64,000 nt of DNA from Carettochelys insculpta (lineage: Eukaryota > Chordata > Testudines > Carettochelyidae), in assembly GCF_033958435.1 (NCBI RefSeq), contig NC_134147.1:44634001-44698000 (forward strand). Reading direction: 5' to 3'. Positions 11,615 to 27,357 of this stretch are shown piece after piece; the stretch's first letter is position 1; the number at the start of each line of letters is the position of its first letter. The notes under the pieces were generated by a model. The model made no database searches. It had not been told where the DNA came from and saw only the letters and a list, made by a program, of their open reading frames with translations. Both the position numbers and the translations under genes were made by a program.

Positions 11615-12483
11615 AACTTGAGTACCGGATACTGGATTGCTGACCTACAGCTGATCTGTTGTTCCGTTAGTGTACGGTATAAAGTCTTATTGCTCATTAC
11701 ATTAGGGACCCGAACAACATAATGTAAATTGGCAGACAGTCAAGAAGAAATTATTTCTGGGCTCCTTCAACTTCAAGGGTACAGTGTGCATAAGACCTTC
11801 ATTTGCAACAATTGGAGACAAGGTGATGCAGCAAAGAGACGTGATGGGAAATTCTGCAGAGAGAAATCAGGAGACTGCCATGATATGAAGGATAGTGTAT
11901 CCCCACATTGAGATGAAAGGTACGGCAGTCAGGGCTCTCACTGGAATGTCTAAGTAACTTTACTACCCACTAGCTATGTGTCCATGGTGGCTACATGTCA
12001 TGGCATTGTAAGGCTTAATCGGTTATTTGTAAAGTACTCTGCTATCCGTGGATGCTGGATGCTCTATAAATGCCAAGTGAGTACTATTTTCTTTAGTATC
12101 TTATTTATTATTTTTAAATCACAGAGTTATCTGGCTCTCTCAATTTCTTTTCAGTTTCCACAATAGGAGGTTGGTTGTCAGTCTGTTGTGTTATTGAAAC
12201 TAATTATGTGCCATCTGTTTAGGTCATTGCATATAGCTCATGGGCTCTCAGGATCCAGCTGTTCATGCTGCATGTAAGAGACCCTTGCCATCAGCATAGC
12301 AAAAGTACGTACAGAGGCATGTAAAACACTCACCGTCGGCATGAAAGCAGTGATAGGAGGGTTGCAGATTAGGATGGCTTCAGATGAGGAATCCAAAATT
12401 CAGAACCACGGGATAGATTTTCAAAAGCACCTGAAGTACCTTGAAAGTTGTTTCAGATTAAGTGAGGGTGTGAATTTAAAGTG
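11615..12483. other. Non-coding stretch, nothing recognised
   Basis: AT-rich sequence without a protein-like frame or clear repeat ends. Confidence 0.4.
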
Positions 12484-12938
12484 CAGGTTGGACCTTTCTG
12501 ATCTGCCACCCTCAGGACCTGACCCGTCCTGAACAAGGGAATTTGCCAGACCAGCAGAGGTCAGTTCCAGCCTCTCCCTCACCCAGCTCTGCTCCTGCCC
12601 CCAGCTGCTGGTCCCCTGGCTACCTAGACCAGCTCTGCTTCTAGTCCTTAGTAGCAGAAATGCTGGCCCACTGCTGCCAGCCATGCTTGAGCTGATTGAC
12701 CTGGCCGGACTCCCAGCCGCTGGCCCCACTCAGGTTTCTAGTCCCACATTCACCAGCTCCAGCTGAGCTGGCTGCTGAAAGTCCCACTTGGGCTGCCGGC
12801 CCTGCTTGCATCGGCCCTGGCTGGTCTCCCAGCCACAGACCCTCCTACCACCCAAGTCCCAGCTGCCGGGGCTCTCTGGTCTAGGAACATCTGTAGTCTT
12901 GCTGGACCAGAGAACCACATATTTAGAGGTTCAATCTG
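12484..12938. mobile_element. Pogo-like MITE, CAGGTTGAAC family, copy 2
   Basis: Left end CAGGTTGGACCTTTCTGATC, right end TTTAGAGGTTCAATCTG followed by TA (12939-12940); the left TA has decayed to TG. The GC-rich interior is built of CAGCTC/CCAGCTG words and differs from the cores at 7.1 kb and 30.4 kb, so it is either a separate subfamily or carries a different filler. Confidence 0.65.
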
Positions 12939-14575
12939 TACAGTAGCTGTTCTGGAATAATGCCTTGTGTGAACGAGCCCTCAGATGCACAAGCCTCATT
13001 GAAGGCCAGTCTCTTAGGTATGTGGTCAATAATATGCCATGACTTGGCCACCTGTCCTTTCATGCCTGGCTGCCTTTGTTTGGTATTCAGGGTGTGGATG
13101 TCCATAGATGTTTAGAGGCTAGAGGAATGTAGACTAATTTAAAGGGTGAACTGTCATCTTCAGACCTCTCCTCCCCTCAGAATATAAATTGCCCTCCACT
13201 GGCCATGTGTCCATGTTCCTCCATGTGTCCATGTTCCTCTCCCTTTGGGGAAAGTTCCCCCATGAGTAGCAGGGTGGGCAGCAGCCCTCAGAAAGCACCA
13301 GTGGGACAGCGAGTCCCAGGGTAAAATCCCCTCTCCTTAGTTCCTGTCCTTTGAAAGAACTTGTGAGCCAGAGCACCATAGCCCTCGTTGCCATGACGGT
13401 GGTGTGGCAGGGGGCAGGCGAGACGTGGTCTCTCAGGAAAGTCAAATGCAATTTCAGTTCCACAAAGGACCTGGTGGGAAGCCGCCATAGCTTTGGTGCC
13501 ATTGGAGTGAAGCATGGCTAGATAGGCAGACAGCAGTGTCTTGCTCTAAATTAAATTTCCAAGTTACCACACGGTAGAGCTGCACTGCTGGAGATTAACT
13601 TCAAGGCAGCAAAGGCATGAGTGAGGCGCTGTGCGGAAATCTGCTCCGCTCTCACCAAGCACAGATTGAAGAGAGACGTCTGATCTGCTGCTGCCAGCCG
13701 GGCATCTAGCACAGGCCGGTCTCTTTGCCATTTCCAGTTCTGATGGTGGGCTCGTGCCCGCAGCCAAAGGGGAGCAATTCAGTATCCGTCGGACCTTCTG
13801 GGTGCTCTTCCCAAGCCTTCAAACATCACCTCAGCCACTACTGAGTTGTGCCTCACTCAGCAAACCCCAGCTTAGTCCTCACCCACGCCACGGTATCAGC
13901 CAGACCTCTGAGCTGCAGCTGTGCATGTACTTTGTATATACAGATACACAAAAGGATGAGCTGGAGTTGTGTGTGTACGTCTCTCTCTCACTCACACACA
14001 CACACACGGGATCTCCTGGGAGGCGGATACGTTGCGCTACACAATGCTGCACTTTAAATAATTGTCTTAATTATATACTCAGAGTAAAAAGAAAAACAAG
14101 CCTTCCAACAGGTTCTATCTGCTGATTATTTTCACAAATTGTTACAGAAAAGACCTTGAGGGTGTCAGAGTAGGTGGAGGCTGAAGTACCCAGTAATGTG
14201 TTAGGTGCCAGGGAGTAGAACTGTTAACCTCTGTTGCAAAGGCAGGTGCTAACACATTCTCCTGGCCAAGGGAAACATGCTAACAGTGTGGACATTAACG
14301 GAGAAAACGGTAAACAACCGCCCCGGAGTTAGGTTAGACACGGGACTTCTGCTATATCCTGTTTATCTCTCTTTTTTAAAAACAAGACGAGTTGCTTTGT
14401 TTACGTATATAAAATAAAAACCGGATGGTTTGACTTGAAAGGCTTTTTTTTTTTCCATTTGAACGTTTCATTCTCAGTGGCCGCTTGGTCTCCAAATGCT
14501 CTGTTCTGTCCTTTGGAGAGAATGTGTCAGAGTCAGTCAAGGAAGTGTACTGCAGTGCCCTTTTTCAATGTTTAG
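12939..14575. other. Non-coding intron upstream of the first visible PRICKLE2 exon
   Basis: No coding match. It contains a short tandem duplication of CATGTGTCCATGTTCCTC around 13204-13240, a CT/CA microsatellite at 13980-14008, and a T-rich run near 14444-14456 upstream of the splice acceptor. Confidence 0.5.
13980..14008. repeat. CT/CA microsatellite
   Basis: GTCTCTCTCTCACTCACACACACACACACG is a compound dinucleotide run. Confidence 0.85.
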
Positions 14576-16583
<2,008 letters not shown>

Positions 16584-16721
16584 GTCCGCTATTGCAATTC
16601 ATTGGATGAGGAAGAGAAGAGGGAACTCAAACTCTTCAGCAATCAAAGGAAAAGGGAGAATCTGGGGAGAGGCAATGTTCGACCATTTCCCGTCACCATG
16701 ACGGGGGCCATTTGCGAACAG
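16584..16721 (+). CDS. PRICKLE2: PRICKLE2 exon, end of PET and first zinc ligand of LIM1
   Basis: Acceptor CTTGCATTGCAG and donor CAG|GTAAGT bracket 138 nt (46 codons, phase 0/0), visible residues 39-84. It starts [18 protein letters not shown] and ends MTGAICEQ. The terminal ICEQ carries the first cysteine of LIM1; the next exon begins with the second, so the CEQC zinc-binding pair is split by the intron. The [13 protein letters not shown] segment distinguishes PRICKLE2 from PRICKLE1 as I recall them. No frameshift or stop is seen. Confidence 0.97.
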
Positions 16722-16982
16722 GTAAGTGCCCAACATGGGACACATCCTGACACTGCTGGTGGCTCTGTTTGAGTCACGCAGGGTTCTCTGTGGTATGGAA
16801 AGCACAGCCATACATTAACATCTATCTCTGTGTCAGATGCTGGGAAGTCTGACCCCAGTGCTTGCCTTGAGGGAATGCATGGCAGTGACACAGTCTCTCT
16901 GCCTCTTCTTCCTGTATCTCCTTTCAGGTGGCTGAATTTAACCCTTAGGTAACTGGCTAGCTCCCAAATGGGAGCAGTCTGG

Positions 16983-17295
16983 GGCTACGTCTACACTAGC
17001 CCAAATGAGGTGCTGAAATGCATATTCAGTGCCTCATTAGCATGTCTCCAGCTGTGGCTCTTCGAAATTGCTGCTTTTCGCTGCTGCGCTGCTCGTACAG
17101 ACAGGGGTCCTTTTCCAAAGGACAGCTGATAGGAATAAGGGGATTTCGAAGGTGGCGGGGTCCTTTCGAAAAGGAACCCCATCTGGACAAGCCATGCAGC
17201 AGCGAAAAGTGGCAATTTCAAAGAGCACAGCCGGCGGCATGCTAATGAGGCGCTGAATACGCATTTCGAAGATTTGGGCTAGTGTAGACATGGCC
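16983..17295. mobile_element. Foldback MITE, TTCGAA-word subfamily (full-length palindrome)
   Basis: Ends are GGCTACGTCTACACTAGCCC and GGGCTAGTGTAGACATGGCC. The two halves are reverse complements almost throughout: CGCTGAATACGCATTTCGAA on the right mirrors TGAAATGCATATTCAGTGCC on the left, and CAGCAGCGAAAAGTGGCAATT mirrors AATTGCTGCTTTTCGCTGCT. TTCGAA or a close variant occurs several times. Overlapping frames on both strands give similar peptides because of the symmetry and are not genes. Confidence 0.88.
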
Positions 17296-17630
17296 CGGGT
17301 GTTTTTAGGGATTTATCAGCTCAAGTAGCAGGCAGTGGTGTGAACTTCATGCACAACTCAGTCCAGGCAGGTGAACCAATCTGTCCTGCCTACCTCAAAG
17401 CTGGAAATAGTCCTAATTCATTTCCAGCCTGTGCTTCTCATGGGAGCCACTTCTACAGCACTGGGTCTGGACCCCACCATGGGTTGAGCTCATACCCACC
17501 ATGTCCAGGAAGGAACTGGCTGGAAGCGGACTGAGTAACAACAGGGAAGCAGCCCGCCATGGGCAGGAGCAGGGAGTTGAGGAATAAGCCCATAGGGGTG
17601 GCAGTGGGATAGGTTGGTCTGGGGGCACTT

Positions 17631-17998
17631 AGGGTATTTCTATACAGCAAAGTTATTTCAGAATAATGGTCGCTATTCCAAAATAACTTTGCAAACATCT
17701 ACACAGCAAAACTGCTCTTCTGAAATAATGGGCATCTTCTTTCAAATTCTGCAAACCTCACTCTATGAGGAGTAACTTATTCCAGAAAAACACTGCTGTG
17801 TAGATATAGCACTGATGTGTAGACATAAAGTGCTTCCAGGGACTCTAATCCAAAGTAGGCTCTATTGTGTGTGGACATGCTATTTTGAAAACAAGTTTTG
17901 ATTATTCTGGAGCTTCCCTGTAGTGTGGACGCATTATTCTGGAATAACAACTCCAGAATAAGCTATTCTGGAATAACTCTGTAGTGTAGACATACCCT
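17631..17998. mobile_element. Foldback MITE, TTATTCC/GGAATAA-word subfamily
   Basis: Left end AGGGTATTTCTATACAGC and right end CTGTAGTGTAGACATACCCT are inverted counterparts. The interior repeats TTATTTCAGAATAA, CTATTCCAAAATAA and CTATTCTGGAATAA. A second foldback element abuts it at 18000. Confidence 0.85.
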
Positions 17999-17999
17999 G

Positions 18000-18416
18000 G
18001 GGTCGTGTCTATGGGAATAGACAAGTTATTTCTAAATAGTTTTCCAAAGAAGGGCCTCTTTTGAAATAACCAGCTGAGCATCTACACACAAAACTCATTC
18101 TTTTGAAATTAAATCAAAAGAACATGGCGCTCCTTTCAAAAGCACTCTTACAATCCCATTTCAGGATGAGCACCTTCTTTTGAAAGCTTCTTTCAAAAGA
18201 AAATCTGTGCAGGCCCTTTTTTTCTGAAAGAGCTGTCCTCATAGGGTCTTATTTTTCGATCCCTGGCCCGTTTTTTTGAAAGAACAGGGGGCTGTGTGGA
18301 CGCTCTCTTTCAAAGGAGCAGATCTATCTTTTGATCCATTTTTTTGTGTGCGGACACATTTATTTTTCGATCCCTGTTCTGTTCTTTCAAAAGATCGCTG
18401 TAGTGTAGACGTAGCC
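18000..18416. mobile_element. Foldback MITE, TTTCAAAAG subfamily
   Basis: Left end GGTCGTGTCTATGGGAATAG (decayed), right end CTGTAGTGTAGACGTAGCC. The interior repeats TTTTGAAA and CTTTCAAAAG. Its right half aligns with 28750-28940 in order (TATTTTTCGATCCCTG, GGGGCTGTGTGGACGCT, CTTTTGATCC). It lies one base after the preceding foldback element. Confidence 0.85.
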
Positions 18417-21641
<3,225 letters not shown>

Positions 21642-21772
21642 AAACAGGGTCTGTCCCACAAAAGCTCATCACTGAGTAAATCATTTTGTTAGTCTTTAAA
21701 GTGCTACGTTTCTGCTGCTTTGTTTTGTTGGAGTACAGACTAACACAGCTATCTCTCTGTTACTATTCTGTA
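21642..21772 (+). repeat. Interspersed repeat A (3'-end retroelement-like), copy 1
   Basis: The words run in order: GGGTCTGTCCCACAAAAGCT, CATCACTGAGTAAATCATTT, TGTTAGTCTTTAAAGTGCTA, TACAGACTAACACAGCTATC, TCTCTGTTACTATT. The same unit occurs in reverse at 24539-24656 and 54630-54760; related variants are at 31018-31200 and 40765-40896. The fixed 3' boundary suggests the tail of a retroelement; the class is not settled. Confidence 0.75.
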
Positions 21773-21790
21773 TGACCTCAGATGGCTCGG

Positions 21791-22089
21791 TTAGGCCTTG
21801 TCTATGCTAGGCAGCTAAGTCGGTTGCAGATGCACAGTTCTAGCTACAGCAATTGCATAGCTAGAATTAACTAATCTGCACTCTATTTACCTGGACATCC
21901 TCACTGAGGAAGGTCAACGGGAGAGTTTCATCTGTCAACCTCCCTTACTCCCATGATATCAAGGAGTACAGGGGTGACAGACAACCCCTAACCGGTTCAT
22001 TTCAGTGTCTCTAACAGACACGTGAAGTCAAACCCCAGAAGATCGAGCCTGAGCGGGTCAATCTTCTGGGTAATGTAGACATGGCCTTA
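21791..22089. mobile_element. Foldback-type MITE, GTAGACATGGCC ends, long-interior subfamily, copy 1
   Basis: Left end TTAGGCCTTGTCTATGCTAG and right end AATGTAGACATGGCCTTAA are inverted counterparts. The interior carries CAACGGGAGAGTTTC and ACTCCCATGATATCAAGGAG, resembling the CTCTCCCATTGACTCTGGTA segment of the copy near 49.9 kb. TAGCTACAGCAATTGCATAGCTA is an internal near-palindrome. Confidence 0.75.
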
Positions 22090-22559
22090 ACTACTCTGTG
22101 CTTCTGCTTCCCCCTCAGTAAAATCGGGAGAGGCTGATTCTTTCTCGTTTTTGTAGAACAATTGGCCATCTGTGGATAAAAAGCATTATAGGGGTGCTAA
22201 GATTGCTGGTGTTTCTGCTGCTGTCTTACACTTCATCCTTTTATAAATGGTTAATTGATGTTTTAATAAATGGGTAATTGGTTACTTATACAAAGTCCCA
22301 CAGGTCAATATGTTGCTTATTGTGTTGACTTCACATCATCTACTGATGTGCTCAGAAGCATCTATAACAAATACTGCTCGTGTGTAAGATCTTCATTGCA
22401 TATACTGATCATTCATTAATCCTTCATCTGCCATGTACAAATGAACCTCAATAGAAGATGTGACTGTGTTTACATTGTAATTAGTGCCATGATCCTAATT
22501 AGTACAATACGATTGTGGATAGAGGAGCTGAACTTTTTATTTTCCTGTGACATGCCTGC

Positions 22560-22800
22560 AGTATTGTTCTATGAACAGGATGGACAAAATGTGATCATTT
22601 TTCAAAGTGAAAAAAAATAATTTTTTTATTTAAATTGGATTTTCTAAAAATTAAATATGTTTATTTTAAAAAAATTAGACTCTTTAAAATTAAATTTGAA
22701 ATTGACACATTAAAGCTTACATGTGTTATAATGTATTCAAATTAATTAAATTAAATGTACAAATTAATATTCAGCTGTACATATTTGTTGCCAAGTGTTG
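22560..22800. repeat. AT-rich block, probable repeat remnant
   Basis: More than 200 bp dominated by A and T, with runs such as AAAAAAAATAATTTTTTTAT, TTTATTTTAAAAAAATTAGA and several AAATTAAAT words. It may be a decayed repeat; no ends were identified. Confidence 0.5.
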
Positions 22801-23250
22801 AAGAGAATCGAAGTGTTAAGCTGGTAGAAGTCACTGGCTAAGCACCAAGAACCTGAGCTTGTTGAAAAGCTAATTCAGCTTTTACCAGCAGTAACCTCTT
22901 CTGTGGTAGCAAAGAGAATATTTTTTCAGTTCAAGTTTATTTAACTAGTTCCGTTCAGTGACTGGTTCTTTCAAAATAATGAAGCCAATTGGGAGCTGAA
23001 AAAGTAGGAAACCCTGTTTTTCTCTCTCAATCTCTGGATACAGACTTGGTGTGAGAGGATGAGATCGACTCGTTCTAACATCTTGAAGGACATACTGACC
23101 AGAAGCAATCAGTTCAGCTCACTAATTACAGATATTTTTTTTTCCTTTGTGTAATACATGAATTGGTTTGAAATAAAACCCCGTTTTGATCTACTTCTTT
23201 CTTACGTGTCCAGAACACTCAACGATAGTTTTATTCCTTTAAAAATCTGT

Positions 23251-23335
23251 TTTTGTGCATGCTAATTGACTTTCTCGCCAAATGGAGCTTGGCACAAATC
23301 ATAAGCATAAAATGAATCATCCTCTGTGAAACAAG
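23251..23335 (+). repeat. Intronic repeat B, copy 1
   Basis: Shares a long colinear match with 25373-25459: TTTTGTGCATG..GATTGACTTT, AGCCAAATGGAG.TTGGCACA, and TATAAAATAAAT.ATCCT.TGTGAAACAAGAA. Both copies are on the same strand and lie either side of the LIM2 exon. Confidence 0.8.
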
Positions 23336-23396
23336 AATTCACCTTTCACAAGCACAAAATGTAAGAGTTAAGAATCTGAATAAATGTAATTTGTGC

Positions 23397-23842
23397 CAGT
23401 GTTTCCCAAATAGTGAGTCCCAACTCGCCAGTGGGTCTTGAGAAGGCTCCACCGCATGTGGACAAACCCTGACTTCTCCTGGGCAGCAGGCAGTGAGATA
23501 GGGAGCAGGTTCCAGACGGCAGTAGCACAGAGGATGTGTCTGGAGCCAGCAAGCAGACAGTCAGCAGCCTGATAGCAGTCACACTGGCCACAGGGGACAG
23601 AGGCTGGTGCAGGCTGCAGAAATAAACAAGGCCTAGGGAAGTCAGTGACTGGGGACTGGAAAGAGCTGAGCGGGTTGCTTGGGCTGAGAAGAGGGTGAGA
23701 AACAGAGGGGTTGGGGGTGAGACTGGGAAAGGAGCAGGTATGGAGAGATGACGAGGAGCCAGGGTAATCTTAGATCCCCAATAAAGACAAATTGCAGTCA
23801 GGCTGGGGGGAGCCCCCTTCGTGAAAGGATTGGGGACCACTA
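23397..23842. mobile_element. hAT-like MITE, CAGTGTTTCCCAA family
   Basis: Starts CAGTGTTTCCCAAATAGTGA and ends GGATTGGGGACCACTA. The 446-bp interior is GC-richer than the flanks and non-coding; a 164-codon minus-strand frame across it begins at the right terminus and is chance. No clean 8-bp duplication was found. Confidence 0.65.
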
Positions 23843-24189
23843 AGTTAAGCTATCCAGTTGTTTGAAAAAAATTCTCCTTGTTCTTAGCAAGGAGAAGCAA
23901 GTACCAAATTTAGTGCAAAGATTTAGGAGCAATTCATCCTCTTCTAGTGGTCACCAGTCAGTGCAAATCAACATGTTTTAGAGGAAATCACTAAAAAGTA
24001 GACATGCAAAACGCAATTAAAATCAACATTATAAATCAAGGTTTCCTGCTTGCTGATTTCAGTCATAATTAAAATAAATCCCCCTGGCTATAAATGAACC
24101 CAAAGCAGCTCTTTTGCTTAGATTGCCTTCCCTCCCGCTATCCTCTCATTGGAGTGGAGTTCTCCAGCCTCCATTATTAGCATAATTTA

Positions 24190-24290
24190 TATTATGGCAG
24201 TGCTGAGAAATCCTGATTGGGGTCAGGACTTCGTTGTGGTAGGTGCCGTACAGATGTGATGCTGCCCGCCTTGCAGAGTTTCCAATCTGC
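24190..24290 (-). repeat. Ancient CR1/L3-like LINE fragment
   Basis: Words of the old LINE tail in reverse orientation: GAAATCCTGATTGGGGTCAG, GACTTCGTTGTGGTAGGTGC, CGTACAG. Confidence 0.5.
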
Positions 24291-24352
24291 ATGTTGGACA
24301 GTTTACCACAGGGGTTGAAACTGAGAGAGGCCGTGGAGGGGAGCAGGATGAC

Positions 24353-24955
24353 CAGGGTTACCAACCCACAGAAAATTCGTTTACGGACAAAATGAGAAAT
24401 ATTTACAGACAGACACATTTTTTTACAGGCATAATTTTTATACTATATTAAAGCGACATAAATGGCCAAAAGTGCAGAGTAATCATTGTCATTCCTACAT
24501 CACAAGAACAGTATGCCACTTAACTCACTTTCATTTAGTAACAGAGAGGTGGCCGTGTTAGTCTGTATTCTAACAAAACAAAACAGCAGAAATGCAGCAC
24601 TTTAAAGATGAGCAAAATGATTTATTTGGTGATGAGCTTTTGTGGGACTCTTTCATTTAGCTAGTCATGTTGCCAATGTGCTGACGCTAACTCGGTGGGA
24701 TAAAGTAGACGATAACATCGTGTGGATCACATGATTCACATTACATCACCTCAACAAAACGTTCCATTTCTGCTGGTCTGCAGTAAAATGGCTGACGCAG
24801 CACGGAAGTTTAATTGCTATAGAATAATTGCAGGTTTTGGAAATTTTATTGCACTTTTATGAAATTTACAGACATCTAAATTTTTTATGGACACGGCCAA
24901 TGCCAGCTAATTTTCTATGAACCGTCTGTAAATATACTGATGGTTGGCAACCCTG
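24353..24955. mobile_element. hAT-like MITE (CAGGGTTGCCAACC family) with nested repeat A
   Basis: Starts CAGGGTTACCAACCCACAGA and ends GATGGTTGGCAACCCTG. Subterminal words are also mirrored: ACAGAAAATTCGTTTACGG on the left, TTTTCTATGAACCGTCTGTA on the right. The flanks share GGATG (24346-24350; 24957-24961), consistent with a decayed duplication. Repeat A (24539-24656) lies inside it. Confidence 0.8.
24539..24656 (-). repeat. Interspersed repeat A, reverse copy, nested in hAT-like element
   Basis: Reverse-complement version of the unit at 21642-21772: TAACAGAGAGGTGGCCGTGT, TAGTCTGTATTCTAACAAAA, TGCAGCACTTTAAAGATGAG, GATGAGCTTTTGTGGGAC. Confidence 0.8.
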
Positions 24956-25047
24956 GGGATGGTGGGTGCCATACAAATCTCTGTGTTCTAAGCCTTCTCT
25001 CTCACCATGATCCTGTTTGGTTCATTTCCTCCTCTGGCTTTTCCCAG

Positions 25048-25234
25048 ATCATTTTTGCAGATGAATGCACCGAGGCTGAAGGGAGACACTGGCACATGAA
25101 GCACTTTTGCTGTTTTGAATGTGAAACGGTGCTGGGCGGACAGAGGTACATCATGAAGGAAGGCAGGCCATACTGCTGCAACTGCTTTGAATCTTTATAT
25201 GCGGAGTACTGTGACACCTGCGCACAACACATAG
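25048..25234 (+). CDS. PRICKLE2: PRICKLE2 exon, LIM2 and start of LIM3
   Basis: Acceptor TCTGGCTTTTCCCAG and donor ATAG|GTAAGG bracket 187 nt: 62 codons plus one base, entering in phase 0 and leaving in phase 1. Visible residues 153-214, with Gly 215 split. It starts [20 protein letters not shown], continues [20 protein letters not shown] and [20 protein letters not shown]. The HW-H and C-X2-C ligands of LIM2 are present, and CDTC opens LIM3. Reading straight through the donor gives a stop about 25 codons into the intron, so intron retention would truncate the protein inside LIM3. Confidence 0.97.
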
Positions 25235-25372
25235 GTAAGGGCAAAACTTCCTTCTGGCTATCAACAGGAGCAAGAACAAATCAGAGGGAGATGAAGTCAT
25301 GCACCTTTTGATGTGGGTGCAGTTAAGGTAGTGTTGCAGTGCCTTTTGTGCTATTGCTTTTATTTTGCTGGT

Positions 25373-25459
25373 TTTGTGCATGTTGATTGACTTTTTAGCC
25401 AAATGGAGTTTGGCACAGAACATGAGTATAAAATAAATTATCCTGTGTGAAACAAGAAA
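25373..25459 (+). repeat. Intronic repeat B, copy 2
   Basis: See the copy at 23251-23335. It differs from it by roughly one base in eight or nine over about 87 bp by eye. Confidence 0.8.
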
Positions 25460-26663
25460 TGTGTAAGAATATTTTAAGCAGAACACACTTCAGGCAACCT
25501 GTTGAAATTACTTCTACTTGAAAGGGTGTTTCTGGCACTGTTACTTATGTTAATATATCCTTGAAAAAACACTTGGCAATGCAGAATCCTGTGTGGACTT
25601 CAGTCAGTATTTCAGCATTTCCACTGCACAAGGAAGATGTCCAGCGAGAGATACCACCAGCCATATCCTTGCCCTGTGGGTAGTGTAGAAAGGAAAGAAC
25701 TGCAGATACAAACATCTGACCCTTGACAATCAAGAAAGATAATTACTGCTTTTATGGGGAGAAGAAAGAGAAGCTGCTCATATCCCCTTTTGTACTAGGG
25801 CGGGTTTTCTTGAGACAGGGAAATCATTGGAAAGCAATCTCAGGAGATATTACAACTATCAAAAGCCAAAGGATTGCACTCATTCATTTATCGTCTGTTC
25901 TAACATTTTCTTTTAAATATGCTTGTATTTGTTGCAGCTGATCTGTGCTGTTCCAGCTTTCAAAGGGTGTATGTGGGTTAATGAGCTCGTGCAAGGGAAA
26001 ATGTGTGCTCATTAGACATCATTTCATTACATTTCAATTTGCTTTTTTAATCCACCAGTAGATGGGATGTTCTGAGGAGTAAGGGGGAGTGGGGAGGAGA
26101 AAGGGGAAAAAAAGAAAAGCAACAACTAAAAATTTGGTCTAGATTTCTGGCATTTATATATATTCTCAAAGTGCATTTGTACAATAGGTTCTGGCTCATT
26201 TCTTGCCTAAACACTGGCGCATTAGCATTCCATAAGCTCGTACCAATCAAAATGGTTAACATAAGCTTCAAAACTAATGCTATTGTACTGTGAGATCTGC
26301 CTGGCTGTTTTGCGGTACACAGTAAGAAAAAAAAGAAAAATTTCTTTGCATGGATAGGTGCACAGACAGGCCTTCATTTGTCCCCATAGGTGAGTGCACA
26401 TTTTAGTGCACTCGGGGGGTGGGGAATCATTTTTCTCGCATGACATGACCAAATAGTCAACAGGGAGGAATAAAGATTTCAGCAGAGCACTTACCGACTT
26501 GCTTAACTTTGTCCTCCCGCACCACCCTGCTTAAAACTGATGACTGCTGGGCTGCCATCAGAACACCCAGCCCTGGCAAACCAGCTGCCAGGTTCATCAC
26601 ACTTGCCTCACTGTTGCCTTGTGCTGTCCTTCCATATCTCTTTCCTACTGAGCTCATAAGCTT

Positions 26664-26850
26664 GGGGGAGGCGAAGCTCAGTGGTTGAACGTTGGTCTGC
26701 TAAACCCAGGGTTGTGCATTCAGCCCCTAAAGGGGCCATTTAGGGATTTGGGGCAAACAGATTATTTAAAAAAAAAAACAAAAGGATGGTAAGGCAGGGG
26801 ACTGGACTGCGTGACCTACCTCCCAAGGCCCCTTCTAGTTCTATGAGATG
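26664..26850 (+). mobile_element. tRNA-derived SINE, turtle Cry I type, copy 2
   Basis: A-box-like AAGCTCAGTGG, linker CTGCTAAACCCAGGGTTGTG, AAAGGGGCCATTTAGGGATT, an A-rich run, then GGGGACTGGACTGCGTGACC and CCTTCTAGTTCTATGAGATG. The anticodon region and CCATTTAGG linker match the copy at 6852-7038. TAAGCTT before and TAAGCTC after suggest insertion into the L3-like tail that follows. Confidence 0.85.
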
Positions 26851-26960
26851 TGTAAGCTCTTTCAGACTAGGAATATATTTGACTGTATGTTTGTACAACG
26901 GCTTGCACAGCAGGACTTGGACCTCGGTGCTAACGCAATACAAACAATTAATAATAATTA
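26851..26960 (+). repeat. Ancient CR1/L3-like LINE 3' end
   Basis: TAAGCTCTTTCAGACTAGGA, TGTTTGTACAACGGCTTGCA, CTCGGTGCTAACGCAATACA and the AATTAATAATAATTA tail occur in the order of the old LINE 3' end. The SINE immediately 5' appears to have inserted into it. Confidence 0.7.
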
Positions 26961-27357
26961 GGGCTTAAGCACGTGCTTGCATTATATGTCCATTGAAACT
27001 ATGCATCAGCTTAAGAGCTTTGCAGAACTGGGGTGTTTAAGAGTGCCACTAAATGAGGAAAAGCCCTTCTGTTTCTCTCAGAGGAAACTTCAGGGGAGAG
27101 GGCACTAGGCTGTGGAATGAAGAACTGATAGCGTGCCCTGCTGATGGTCTCCCTCTGCCCCTTGTGCTTTCAAGTGCAGTGGAAGTGGTCTGCTTGTTAC
27201 ACAGCAGAAGAGAGCTACACTGAAAAGAGGTCTAGCCTGGATGAAAACAGGCTAATAGGTATATTGTAGTGGATTAATGGGAATATATATATGTTAGTAA
27301 ACTGTCCTTTTTCTGCACACACACTTAGTTAAGTCCTTCATGATCTTCTTTAGCCTT

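Noticed and set aside
11164..11616. 150-codon + frame with Cys/Arg-rich translation and similar frames on the other strand
   Set aside because: Generated by repeated TGTCGACAG words in a foldback element.
23346..23840. 164-codon minus-strand frame
   Set aside because: Coincides with a hAT-like MITE and begins at its terminus; no protein similarity.
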